This document shows, one piece after another, positions 7,889 through 13,798 of a stretch of 13,798 nucleotides of DNA; positions within the stretch are counted from its first letter, which is position 1; every line of letters begins with the position of its first letter. The position numbers and the translations under genes are program-made. Origin of the DNA: Methylophaga sp. (GTDB lineage: Bacteria; Pseudomonadota; Gammaproteobacteria; Nitrosococcales; Methylophagaceae). The notes beneath the pieces were generated by a model. The model saw only the letters and a list, made by a program, of their open reading frames with translations, ran no database searches and was not told the DNA's origin. The stretch covers positions 1-13,798 of the forward strand of contig JABURN010000226.1 of the NCBI GenBank assembly GCA_014762585.1, in the 5' to 3' direction.

Positions 7889-8862
7889 AACAGTTTGTGT
7901 TCAGTAGTGCCTTGTTGTGTCTGACTTCTCTGCCTGTAATGGCTAATCCGGATTTACCGGATTTGCCTCAGTTTATTGACAAAATGGTGACTGAACACGG
8001 CTTTAACGAAGCGGAGCTGGAACAGGTTTTTGCTGAAGTCGAAGTCAAAGACAGTATTCTCAAAGCGATTTCCAGACCGGCGGAAAAGAGCAAACCCTGG
8101 TATGAGTATCGAGATATTTTTCTGACCGGCTCGCGTATAGCCGGTGGTGTCGAGTTCTGGCAGCAGCACAAGGAAGCATTAGCTCAGGCCGAGCAGAAGT
8201 ATGGTGTGCCGGCAGAGATCATCGTCTCGATTCTAGGTGTGGAAACCCGTTACGGTGACAATGTCGGCGGTTACCGCGTGATTGATGCGCTGTCGACGCT
8301 GGCCTTCCGATACCCACCACGCAGCCCGTTCTTTACCAGTGAGCTGGAGAACTTCCTGATTCTGACTCGCGAAGAACAGATGTCTCAGCTGGAGCCGGTC
8401 GGTTCCTACGCCGGGGCGATGGGCCTGGGACAGTTTATGCCCAGCAGTTACCGCGCTTATGCAGTGGATTTTGACCAGGATGGTCACCGCGATATCTGGA
8501 CCAACCCGACAGATGCGATCGGCAGCATAGCCAACTACCTTGCCGTGCATGGCTGGGTGCCGGGAGAGAGTATTGTCCATCGCACTGAACTTAACCAGCC
8601 GCTTCCGGAAGGCATCACCGGTACCGATTTGAAACCGGCCTTCAGCCGTGAGCAACTGGCCACCGCCGGTTTTTCGCTGGCGCAGCTGCCGGCCGGCAAT
8701 GATTCGCTGTCAGTGATTGCTCTGACACAGCCCGATGGCGAGGAATACTGGTTGGGTCGCCAGAACTTTTACGCCATCACCCGTTATAACCACAGTCGCA
8801 TGTATGCCATGGCGGTGGTGCAACTGGCGGAGGCCATCCGACAAGAATTTGGTGAGTTGTAA
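7885..8862 (+). CDS. mltB: Lytic murein transglycosylase B
   Basis: MltB cleaves the glycan strand between N-acetylmuramic acid and N-acetylglucosamine, forming 1,6-anhydromuramic ends; it acts in the periplasm. The 325-residue protein has the MltB/SltB catalytic domain: Glu120 in GVETRYGDNVGGYRVIDALSTL fits the catalytic acid, followed by AFRYPPRSPFF, GSYAGAMGLGQFMPSSY (173-189) and DIWTNPTDAIGSIANYL. A signal peptide spans residues 1-20 (cleavage likely after VMA). Cys12 is not in a lipobox, so unlike E. coli MltB this form seems to be soluble or only peripherally attached. The GTG start overlaps the rodA stop in GTGA, with AAGGATG about 10 bases ahead. Placement right after rodA fits a role in wall remodelling alongside elongation. 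Confidence 0.94.
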   Translation: MKQFVFSSALLCLTSLPVMANPDLPDLPQFIDKMVTEHGFNEAELEQVFAEVEVKDSILKAISRPAEKSKPWYEYRDIFLTGSRIAGGVEFWQQHKEALAQAEQKYGVPAEIIVSILGVETRYGDNVGGYRVIDALSTLAFRYPPRSPFFTSELENFLILTREEQMSQLEPVGSYAGAMGLGQFMPSSYRAYAVDFDQDGHRDIWTNPTDAIGSIANYLAVHGWVPGESIVHRTELNQPLPEGITGTDLKPAFSREQLATAGFSLAQLPAGNDSLSVIALTQPDGEEYWLGRQNFYAITRYNHSRMYAMAVVQLAEAIRQEFGEL

Positions 8863-9677
8863 TGCGCTTTGCAACTTACTGGAAAAGACTGGCACTGGCA
8901 CTGACGTATTTGCTGCTGGTGGCCTGTGGCAGCGTGTCTGAAAAAGACAGCGCGCCATCCAGGGTGCCTGATGTCAGTCAGATTCCGGATGCAGTGCCCA
9001 AATATGAGCCGCGCAGCAAATACGGTAATCCTGCCCAGTACGAGGTCTTCGGCAAAAACTACTACACGCTGGCCAGCGCCGAGGGCTACCATGAAAAAGG
9101 TATCGCTTCCTGGTATGGCACCAAATTTCATGGTCGTCGTACTTCCAGTGGTGAAATCTACGATATGTACAAGATGACTGCGGCGCACAAGACACTGCCA
9201 CTGCCCAGCTATGCTGAAGTCACCAATCTGGAGAATGGTCGTAAGGTCATCGTCAAGATCAATGATCGCGGACCATTTCACGACAACCGTCTGATTGATT
9301 TATCATATAGCGCTGCGACCAAACTGGGCATTGTCTCTAAAGGCACAGGCCTGGTGGAAGTTCGGACGATTACACCGGGTAAGGCTGGAAAAACAGTGAC
9401 TTCCAGAGAGCGGGAATCCCAACCGGTAAAGCCGGCGGGCTCAGCAGCGATGTTTTTGCAGGTCGGGGCATTTAGCACCCTGAATCGCGCTGAGCAGGTA
9501 AAAGTCCGCTTGCAACAGGATATCGCGGACAGCGTCACCATCATGCCGGTGAACGGTGTCCAGGGTACCCTGTATCGGGTCAGAGTCGGCCCCCTGGCCA
9601 GCGTGGCTTATGGGGATGACCTGGCTGCCAGATTGGTCGGACTCGGCTTTCGCGACAGCCATATCGTCGTCGATTAA
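8862..9677 (+). CDS. rlpA: Septal ring lipoprotein / lytic transglycosylase RlpA
   Basis: RlpA is an outer-membrane lipoprotein that binds denuded glycan through a SPOR domain; in Pseudomonas it is a lytic transglycosylase acting on such strands. The 271-residue protein has a signal peptide with a lipobox (LLVAC, lipidated Cys22), a linker, a double-psi beta-barrel domain (about 78-170, GIASWYGTKFHGRRTSSGE) and a C-terminal SPOR domain (about 195-270, starting AAMFLQVGAFS). Glu98, Asp101 and His109 have the same spacing as the residues reported as important in the Pseudomonas enzyme (E120, D123, H131), so catalytic activity is plausible. NDRGPF (134-139) is present. The ATG shares one base with the mltB stop codon (TAATG), with GGTGAG just ahead. 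Confidence 0.95.
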   Translation: MRFATYWKRLALALTYLLLVACGSVSEKDSAPSRVPDVSQIPDAVPKYEPRSKYGNPAQYEVFGKNYYTLASAEGYHEKGIASWYGTKFHGRRTSSGEIYDMYKMTAAHKTLPLPSYAEVTNLENGRKVIVKINDRGPFHDNRLIDLSYSAATKLGIVSKGTGLVEVRTITPGKAGKTVTSRERESQPVKPAGSAAMFLQVGAFSTLNRAEQVKVRLQQDIADSVTIMPVNGVQGTLYRVRVGPLASVAYGDDLAARLVGLGFRDSHIVVD

Positions 9678-9700
9678 ACCTTTTTTCCTGAGAGTTCATC

Positions 9701-10849
9701 ATGCTGAAAAACACGAAAGTTGTTTTATTTTTTCTGTTTCTGACTGCTTTTGTTTCGGTGCAGGCAGGCGTTGTTGCGCCAAAGCCATCAGCACCGGCAG
9801 TGGCTGCCAAATCCCATATTCTGATTGATTACGACAGTGGCAAAGTGCTGGCTGCCGAGAACCCGGATGAAAAACTGCCACCGGCCAGTATTACCAAACT
9901 GATGACCTCTTATGTGGTGTCGCATGAGCTGCATGCCGGCAATATTGCCCTGGATGATGAAGTGCTGATCAGTGAAAAAGCCTGGCGCATGATTGGTTCA
10001 CGCAGCTTCATCAAGGTGAATACCAAGGTGTCAGTGGAAGCCTTGTTGCGCGGCATGATTGTGCAGTCCGGTAATGATGCGGCCGTCGCTCTGGCAGAGC
10101 ACATCGCCGGCAGCGAGGAAGTCTTTGCCCAGATGATGAACCAGTATGCACAGCAACTGGGTATGTACGATACCAACTACATGAATGCGACCGGACTGCC
10201 GGACCCCGATCACTACACGACCGCGCGTGATATCGCGACCTTATCAGCGGCATTGATTCGCGATTTTCCCGAACACTACGAGTGGTATGCGGAAAAAGAA
10301 TTCACCTACAACGAAATCACGCAGCACAACCGCAATAAGCTGTTGTGGCGTGATAACAGCGTTGACGGCCTGAAAACTGGTCATACCGAAGAAGCCGGCT
10401 ATTGCCTGGCAGCCTCTGCCAAGCGTGGGGACATGCGACTGATTACGGTGGTGCTCGGCACCCGCAGTGAAAATGCCCGCGCCCAGGAAACCCAGAAACT
10501 CCTGAACTACGGCTTCCGTTTCTTTGAGACCCATCAGCTGTATCAGGCCAATGCCAGCATCACCGATACCAAGGTCTGGAAAGGGGCTCAGGACACCTTG
10601 GCTTTAGGTCTGGCGCAGGGCTTATCAGTCACTGTGCCACGCGGTCAGTATGATGATCTGGCTGCCAGCACCAATATTCAGCAGCCGGTGATTGCCCCGA
10701 TCGAGGCCGGCACTCAACTGGGTGAAGTTGAAATCCGCCTGGGTGAAGAAGTGGTGGCCAAACAGCCACTGGTGGCACTCAATGCCGTTGAGCAGGGCAG
10801 CTGGTGGCGTCGTCTGATTGACCATATCCTGCTGTGGATCTGGGGTTAA
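9701..10849 (+). CDS. dacA: D-alanyl-D-alanine carboxypeptidase (PBP5/6 type)
   Basis: DacA removes the terminal D-alanine from pentapeptide side chains in the periplasm, limiting cross-linking and helping set cell shape. The 382-residue protein has a signal peptide (about 1-22, ending VQA), then the low-molecular-mass PBP motifs: SITK with nucleophile Ser63 and Lys66, SGN (123-125), and KTG (225-227) within DGLKTGHTEEAGYC. The C-terminal beta domain leads to an amphipathic tail with five tryptophans (about 366-382, GSWWRRLIDHILLWIWG), the usual membrane anchor of PBP5. The length is slightly below E. coli PBP5 (403 with signal). It follows rlpA by 23 bases with only a modest GAGAG ribosome site, and dat begins 3 bases after its stop. 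Confidence 0.95.
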   Translation: MLKNTKVVLFFLFLTAFVSVQAGVVAPKPSAPAVAAKSHILIDYDSGKVLAAENPDEKLPPASITKLMTSYVVSHELHAGNIALDDEVLISEKAWRMIGSRSFIKVNTKVSVEALLRGMIVQSGNDAAVALAEHIAGSEEVFAQMMNQYAQQLGMYDTNYMNATGLPDPDHYTTARDIATLSAALIRDFPEHYEWYAEKEFTYNEITQHNRNKLLWRDNSVDGLKTGHTEEAGYCLAASAKRGDMRLITVVLGTRSENARAQETQKLLNYGFRFFETHQLYQANASITDTKVWKGAQDTLALGLAQGLSVTVPRGQYDDLAASTNIQQPVIAPIEAGTQLGEVEIRLGEEVVAKQPLVALNAVEQGSWWRRLIDHILLWIWG

Positions 10850-10852
10850 AGC

Positions 10853-11701
10853 GTGAGAACCGTATTTTTAAACGGCGAGTATCTGCCCGCCGACCAGGCG
10901 CATGTTTCTGTGCTGGATCGCGGATTTCTGCTCGGCGACGGGGTCTATGAGGTTATCCCGGTTTATCAAGGCCTGCCATTCTGTCTAGATGAGCATTTAC
11001 AGCGTCTGCAACGCAGTCTGGATGGGGTTCGCATGGCTAACCCCTACAGTATCGAACAGTGGAGCGAGATTATCGCTCGCCTGGTGAAAGATAATGAGGG
11101 TGAGAATCAGGCGGTGTATATGCAGGTCACACGTGGTGTTGCGCCCCGTGATCATGTCTTCCCCGAAGGCGTCGAACCCACCGCCTTTGTCATGACCAAT
11201 CCGATCAAGCCGCTGCCTGAATGGTATAAACAGGACGGCATCAAGGCGATTACAGTCAAGGATATCCGCTGGGCTCAGTGCGACATCAAGGCGATTACCC
11301 TGTTACCCAACAGCCTTCTGAGACAGCAGGCGCAGGATGCCGGTGCCCAGGAAGCCATTCTGATCCGCGATGGTTATATGACTGAAGGCTCTGCCAGCAA
11401 CAGCTATGCGGTACTGGATAACGTGATTTATACCGCGCCCAAGGACGAGAAAGTACTGCCCGGCATCACCCGGGATGTGGTGCTGGAACTGGCCCGTTCA
11501 GCTGGTGTTTCGTATCGCGAGCAGGCGGTCTCTGTCGATCAGCTGAAACAGGCCGATGAAATCTGGATCAGCAGTTCCACCCGTGAGCTGTTGCCGGTAA
11601 CAACGCTGGATGATATGCCGGTGGGCAGCGGTAAACCCGGGCCGGTCTGGCAGCAGCTTGATGCGCTTTACCAGCGTTTCAAAACGGAGGGCAGCGTATG
11701 A
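10853..11701 (+). CDS. dat: D-amino-acid aminotransferase (fold-type IV PLP enzyme)
   Basis: This enzyme transfers amino groups between D-amino acids and 2-oxo acids, typically D-alanine + 2-oxoglutarate to pyruvate + D-glutamate. Both products serve peptidoglycan precursor synthesis. The 282-residue protein has the fold-type IV signature: LDRGFLLGDGVYEV, a PLP lysine at Lys146 in DIKAITLLPNSLL, and Glu178 in TEGSASN, which holds the pyridine nitrogen. Tyr32, Arg99 and His101 (in RGVAPRDHVFPE) match the Bacillus D-amino-acid aminotransferase residues Tyr31, Arg98 and His100 that bind the substrate carboxylate. This favours it over the branched-chain enzyme IlvE or the lyase PabC. The GTG start is 3 bases after dacA and the 3' end overlaps ybeD by 4 (ATGA). 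The specificity is inferred from residues and from its wall-gene neighbours. Confidence 0.88.
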   Translation: MRTVFLNGEYLPADQAHVSVLDRGFLLGDGVYEVIPVYQGLPFCLDEHLQRLQRSLDGVRMANPYSIEQWSEIIARLVKDNEGENQAVYMQVTRGVAPRDHVFPEGVEPTAFVMTNPIKPLPEWYKQDGIKAITVKDIRWAQCDIKAITLLPNSLLRQQAQDAGAQEAILIRDGYMTEGSASNSYAVLDNVIYTAPKDEKVLPGITRDVVLELARSAGVSYREQAVSVDQLKQADEIWISSSTRELLPVTTLDDMPVGSGKPGPVWQQLDALYQRFKTEGSV

Positions 11702-11976
11702 GCGAACAGGATAAACAACAGGAAACCCTGCTCGAGTTTCCCTGTGACTTTGCCATCAAAGCCATGGGCGAGACCAGTGACGATCTGGACCAGATCGTGG
11801 TCGAAATCATCCGCCGCCATGTGGAAGATATTTCAGAAGGGGCGGTCAGCAGCCGTCAAAGCTCCGGTGGTAAATTCACCTCAATTACGGTGACCATCCG
11901 CGCGACCAGCAAGCCGCAGCTTGATGCGATTTATCAGGACCTGACCAGCCATCACCGCATCAAATACGTGCTCTGA
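11698..11976 (+). CDS. ybeD: YbeD family (DUF493) small protein
   Basis: A 92-residue protein of the DUF493/YbeD family, recognised by the LLEFPCDFAIKAMGE opening, the central HVEDISEGAVSSRQSSGGKFTSITVTI segment and the QLDAIYQDLTSHHRIKYVL end. The family adopts a small alpha/beta fold resembling ACT-type regulatory domains, but its biochemical role is not established. It nearly always sits just upstream of lipB, which has led to proposals of a part in lipoate metabolism. It starts inside the dat stop (ATGA) and its own stop overlaps the lipB start by one base (TGATG), so it is probably translated in a coupled series. Confidence 0.93.
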   Translation: MSEQDKQQETLLEFPCDFAIKAMGETSDDLDQIVVEIIRRHVEDISEGAVSSRQSSGGKFTSITVTIRATSKPQLDAIYQDLTSHHRIKYVL

Positions 11977-12590
11977 TGATCATTAAAGACCTGGGACTTG
12001 TCGACTATCAACCGGTGGTCGATAAGATGCGTGAATTTACGCTGAGTCGTGACGCCGATACCGAGGACGAACTCTGGCTGCTGGAGCACCAGCCGGTCTT
12101 CACTCAGGGCGCCAACGGCCAGGCCGAAAATGTGCTTGATCTGCATGATATTCCGCTGGTGGCAACTGATCGCGGTGGTCAGGTCACTTACCACGGGCCG
12201 GGGCAGCTGATTGCCTATCCACTGATTGATTTGCGCCGCTACAAGTCCGGTGTCAGAGAGATGGTCAGTCGTCTCGAACAGACCGTGATCAGCATGCTGT
12301 CTGACTTTGATATCGACGCCTACGCCAGAAAAGATGCGCCCGGAGTCTATGTTGATGAACGCAAGATTGCCTCGCTGGGTTTACGGGTCAAACGCGGCGC
12401 CTGTTATCATGGTGTCAGTTTCAATATTGATATGGACCTGACGCCGTTCAGCTATATCAATCCCTGCGGCCAGGCCGGGATGGAAGTGATTGATCTGACC
12501 TCACTCGGTATCAAACTCGATATGGCCGACGCTAAACAACAATTTATCTCTGCATTTAACAAGCAAATGCAGACAGGTATGAATAGATGA
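11976..12590 (+). CDS. lipB: Octanoyl-[ACP]:protein N-octanoyltransferase LipB
   Basis: LipB moves octanoyl groups from acyl carrier protein to a lysine of lipoyl domains (in pyruvate and 2-oxoglutarate dehydrogenases and glycine cleavage H protein), the first step of endogenous lipoate synthesis. The 204-residue protein has the family motifs: [10 protein letters not shown], the [17 protein letters not shown] block (66-82), [12 protein letters not shown] with catalytic Lys130, [12 protein letters not shown], and INPCGQAG with nucleophile Cys164. Length and residues match an active enzyme. The ATG overlaps the ybeD stop and no clear ribosome site precedes it, so it probably relies on re-initiation after ybeD. 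It overlaps lipA by 4 bases. Confidence 0.96.
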   Translation: MIIKDLGLVDYQPVVDKMREFTLSRDADTEDELWLLEHQPVFTQGANGQAENVLDLHDIPLVATDRGGQVTYHGPGQLIAYPLIDLRRYKSGVREMVSRLEQTVISMLSDFDIDAYARKDAPGVYVDERKIASLGLRVKRGACYHGVSFNIDMDLTPFSYINPCGQAGMEVIDLTSLGIKLDMADAKQQFISAFNKQMQTGMNR

Positions 12591-13543
12591 CAGAAACAGC
12601 AGAAGGGAAACGCGACGTTCGCGCGCTCAAGGGCGAATCCAAGGTTTCCCGCATTCCCATCAAGATTGAACCCAGCCAGCCCAAGCGCAAGCCGGAGTGG
12701 ATTCGTGCCAAATCGCACGGTGACCCGCGCGTTCAGCACATCAAGGATATGCTGCGTGAGCATAACCTGCACAGCGTCTGTGAAGAAGCTGCCTGCCCTA
12801 ATCTGGGTGAATGCTTCGCCCACGGCACCGCGACTTTCCTGATCATGGGTAATATCTGCACTCGACGCTGCCCGTTCTGCGATGTCGCTCATGGCCGGCC
12901 TGATCCGCTGGATGAGAACGAACCGGCACATCTGGCCAAAACCATTGCGGCGATGCAGCTTAAACACGTCGTCATTACCTCGGTGGATCGCGATGATCTG
13001 CGTGATGGCGGTGCTAATCACTTTGTGCAGTGTATCGATGAAGTCCGCCGACAATCGCCTTCGACAGATATAGAAGTGCTGGTGCCGGATTTTCGGGGCC
13101 GTATGGATGTCGCACTGGATATATTGACCCAGAGTCCGCCGGATATTTTCAACCACAATCTGGAGACGGTGCCGCGCCTTTATAAGGCAGCCCGTCCCGG
13201 TTCCGAGTATCAGTGGTCATTGGATTTGATACGCCGCTTCCAGGAACTGCACCCGGAAGTCCCGACTAAATCCGGCCTGATGCTGGGGTTGGGTGAGACG
13301 ATGGAAGAAGTCAAACAGGTGATGCAGGATTTACGTGATCACGGCTGCCGAATGCTGACGCTGGGCCAGTATCTGCAACCCAGCCGTCATCATCTTCCGG
13401 TGGATCGTTTTGTCACTCCTGCCGAATTTGATGAGCTGGGCGAACTGGGTAAACAAATGGGCTTTGATCACGTGGCCAGTGGCCCGATGGTCCGTTCTTC
13501 CTATCATGCCGATCTCCAGGCACAGGGTGAAAAAGTCTCCTGA
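12587..13543 (+). CDS. lipA: Lipoyl synthase LipA (radical SAM)
   Basis: LipA inserts two sulfur atoms into the protein-bound octanoyl chain made by LipB, using S-adenosylmethionine radical chemistry. The 318-residue protein carries both iron-sulfur sites: auxiliary cluster Cys65, Cys70 and Cys76 ([12 protein letters not shown]) and radical-SAM cluster Cys91, Cys95 and Cys98 (CTRRCPFC), the same spacing as E. coli LipA. It ends with the conserved VRSSYHA, which supplies the serine ligand of the auxiliary cluster. [16 protein letters not shown] and FNHNLETV are also family signatures. It starts within the lipB stop (ATGA), with AGG a few bases upstream. It appears to be the last gene of the tight block: the next gene lies 49 bases on with its own strong ribosome site. 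Confidence 0.97.
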   Translation: MTETAEGKRDVRALKGESKVSRIPIKIEPSQPKRKPEWIRAKSHGDPRVQHIKDMLREHNLHSVCEEAACPNLGECFAHGTATFLIMGNICTRRCPFCDVAHGRPDPLDENEPAHLAKTIAAMQLKHVVITSVDRDDLRDGGANHFVQCIDEVRRQSPSTDIEVLVPDFRGRMDVALDILTQSPPDIFNHNLETVPRLYKAARPGSEYQWSLDLIRRFQELHPEVPTKSGLMLGLGETMEEVKQVMQDLRDHGCRMLTLGQYLQPSRHHLPVDRFVTPAEFDELGELGKQMGFDHVASGPMVRSSYHADLQAQGEKVS

Positions 13544-13592
13544 TTCGTTTAACCGCTTCGGTGTGACCGAAACAGCATAAACGGAGGAGAAA

Positions 13593-13798
13593 ATGACTGA
13601 ACCTACATTAAGTTGCGGTGCTGTAGATAACCTCGAGCTGGCCTGCATGCGGGGTTTTGAATTGGCTGTCACCATGAATGATGGCGTTAGGCTCGATGGC
13701 AAAGCAAAAAACCTGACGACTAACGATCATCATCAGGAATGTCTGATTCTGGAGACCCATGACGGTGATCACAGCATCATCCTGGCGAAGGCCAGAAA
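13593..13798 (+). CDS. rof: Rof (YaeO) family Rho-binding antiterminator, partial at right edge
   Basis: The first 68 codons of a short gene run off the window. The protein has SCGAVDNLELACMRGFELAV near its N terminus and continues with a short beta-rich stretch (DGVRLDGKAKNLTT, ECLILET, HSIILAKAR). The CxxxDNLELAC pattern and layout match E. coli Rof/YaeO (INCDDYDNLELACQHH). That protein binds the RNA-binding surface of Rho and inhibits Rho-dependent termination. E. coli Rof is about 85 residues, so roughly four fifths are visible here. A very strong ribosome site, GGAGGAG (13583-13589), precedes the ATG. It is 49 bases after lipA with no clear terminator between, so it may be the last gene of the cluster or a separate unit. 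Confidence 0.82.
   Translation, partial: MTEPTLSCGAVDNLELACMRGFELAVTMNDGVRLDGKAKNLTTNDHHQECLILETHDGDHSIILAKAR

Noticed and set aside
12452..13156. A 234-codon open frame on the minus strand opposite lipB and lipA
   Set aside because: It lies wholly across two unmistakable genes with complete catalytic motifs, and its translation resembles no protein family I recognise. It is a shadow of codon bias.
13557..13571. Hairpin TTCGGT-GTG-ACCGAA after lipA as a terminator
   Set aside because: The stem is only 6 base pairs with a 3-base loop and no following T run, so it is unlikely to end transcription by itself.

Overview
The window looks like a chromosomal, housekeeping stretch of a gammaproteobacterium. 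The evidence is the gene set and order, the close match of MreC, MreB, LipA and Rof to enterobacterial-type proteins, and a base composition that by eye is just above 50% GC. I do not assign a genus. No mobile element genes, phage genes, CRISPR array, tRNA or rRNA were seen.

Layout. At the left edge (1-132, minus) is the start of a thiamine-diphosphate enzyme resembling acetolactate synthase. A gene-free stretch of about 340 bases follows. It holds a possible extended -10 promoter for that gene, a palindromic dispersed-type repeat (220-427) and a strong UUCG-loop terminator (434-457) that closes the gatCA unit. gatA and gatC (469-2229, minus) encode two of the three subunits of the tRNA-dependent amidotransferase. 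gatB is not next to them, which is unusual.

A 121-base divergent intergenic region (2230-2350) separates gatC from a long plus-strand cluster: mreB, [terminator-like hairpin], mreC, mreD, mrdA (PBP2), rodA, mltB, rlpA, dacA, a D-amino-acid aminotransferase gene (dat), ybeD, lipB, lipA, and at the right edge a partial rof (yaeO). From mreC to lipA every junction is an overlap or a gap of at most 23 bases, so these genes are probably co-transcribed and often translationally coupled.

How the genes fit together. MreB/C/D, PBP2 and RodA are core parts of the Rod (elongasome) machine that polymerises and cross-links lateral-wall peptidoglycan. MltB, RlpA and DacA cleave or trim the wall, and the aminotransferase can interconvert the D-amino acids used in wall precursors. 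YbeD, LipB and LipA form a second module for lipoyl cofactor synthesis. In E. coli, mreBCD and the mrdAB/rlpA/dacA/ybeD/lipB/lipA genes are at two separate loci; here they are one block.

The most noteworthy points are the apparent non-canonical ATC start of mreC, the strong hairpin between mreB and mreC, the missing gatB, and the composite palindromic repeat between gatA and the acetolactate synthase-like gene. I found no convincing previously undescribed system.
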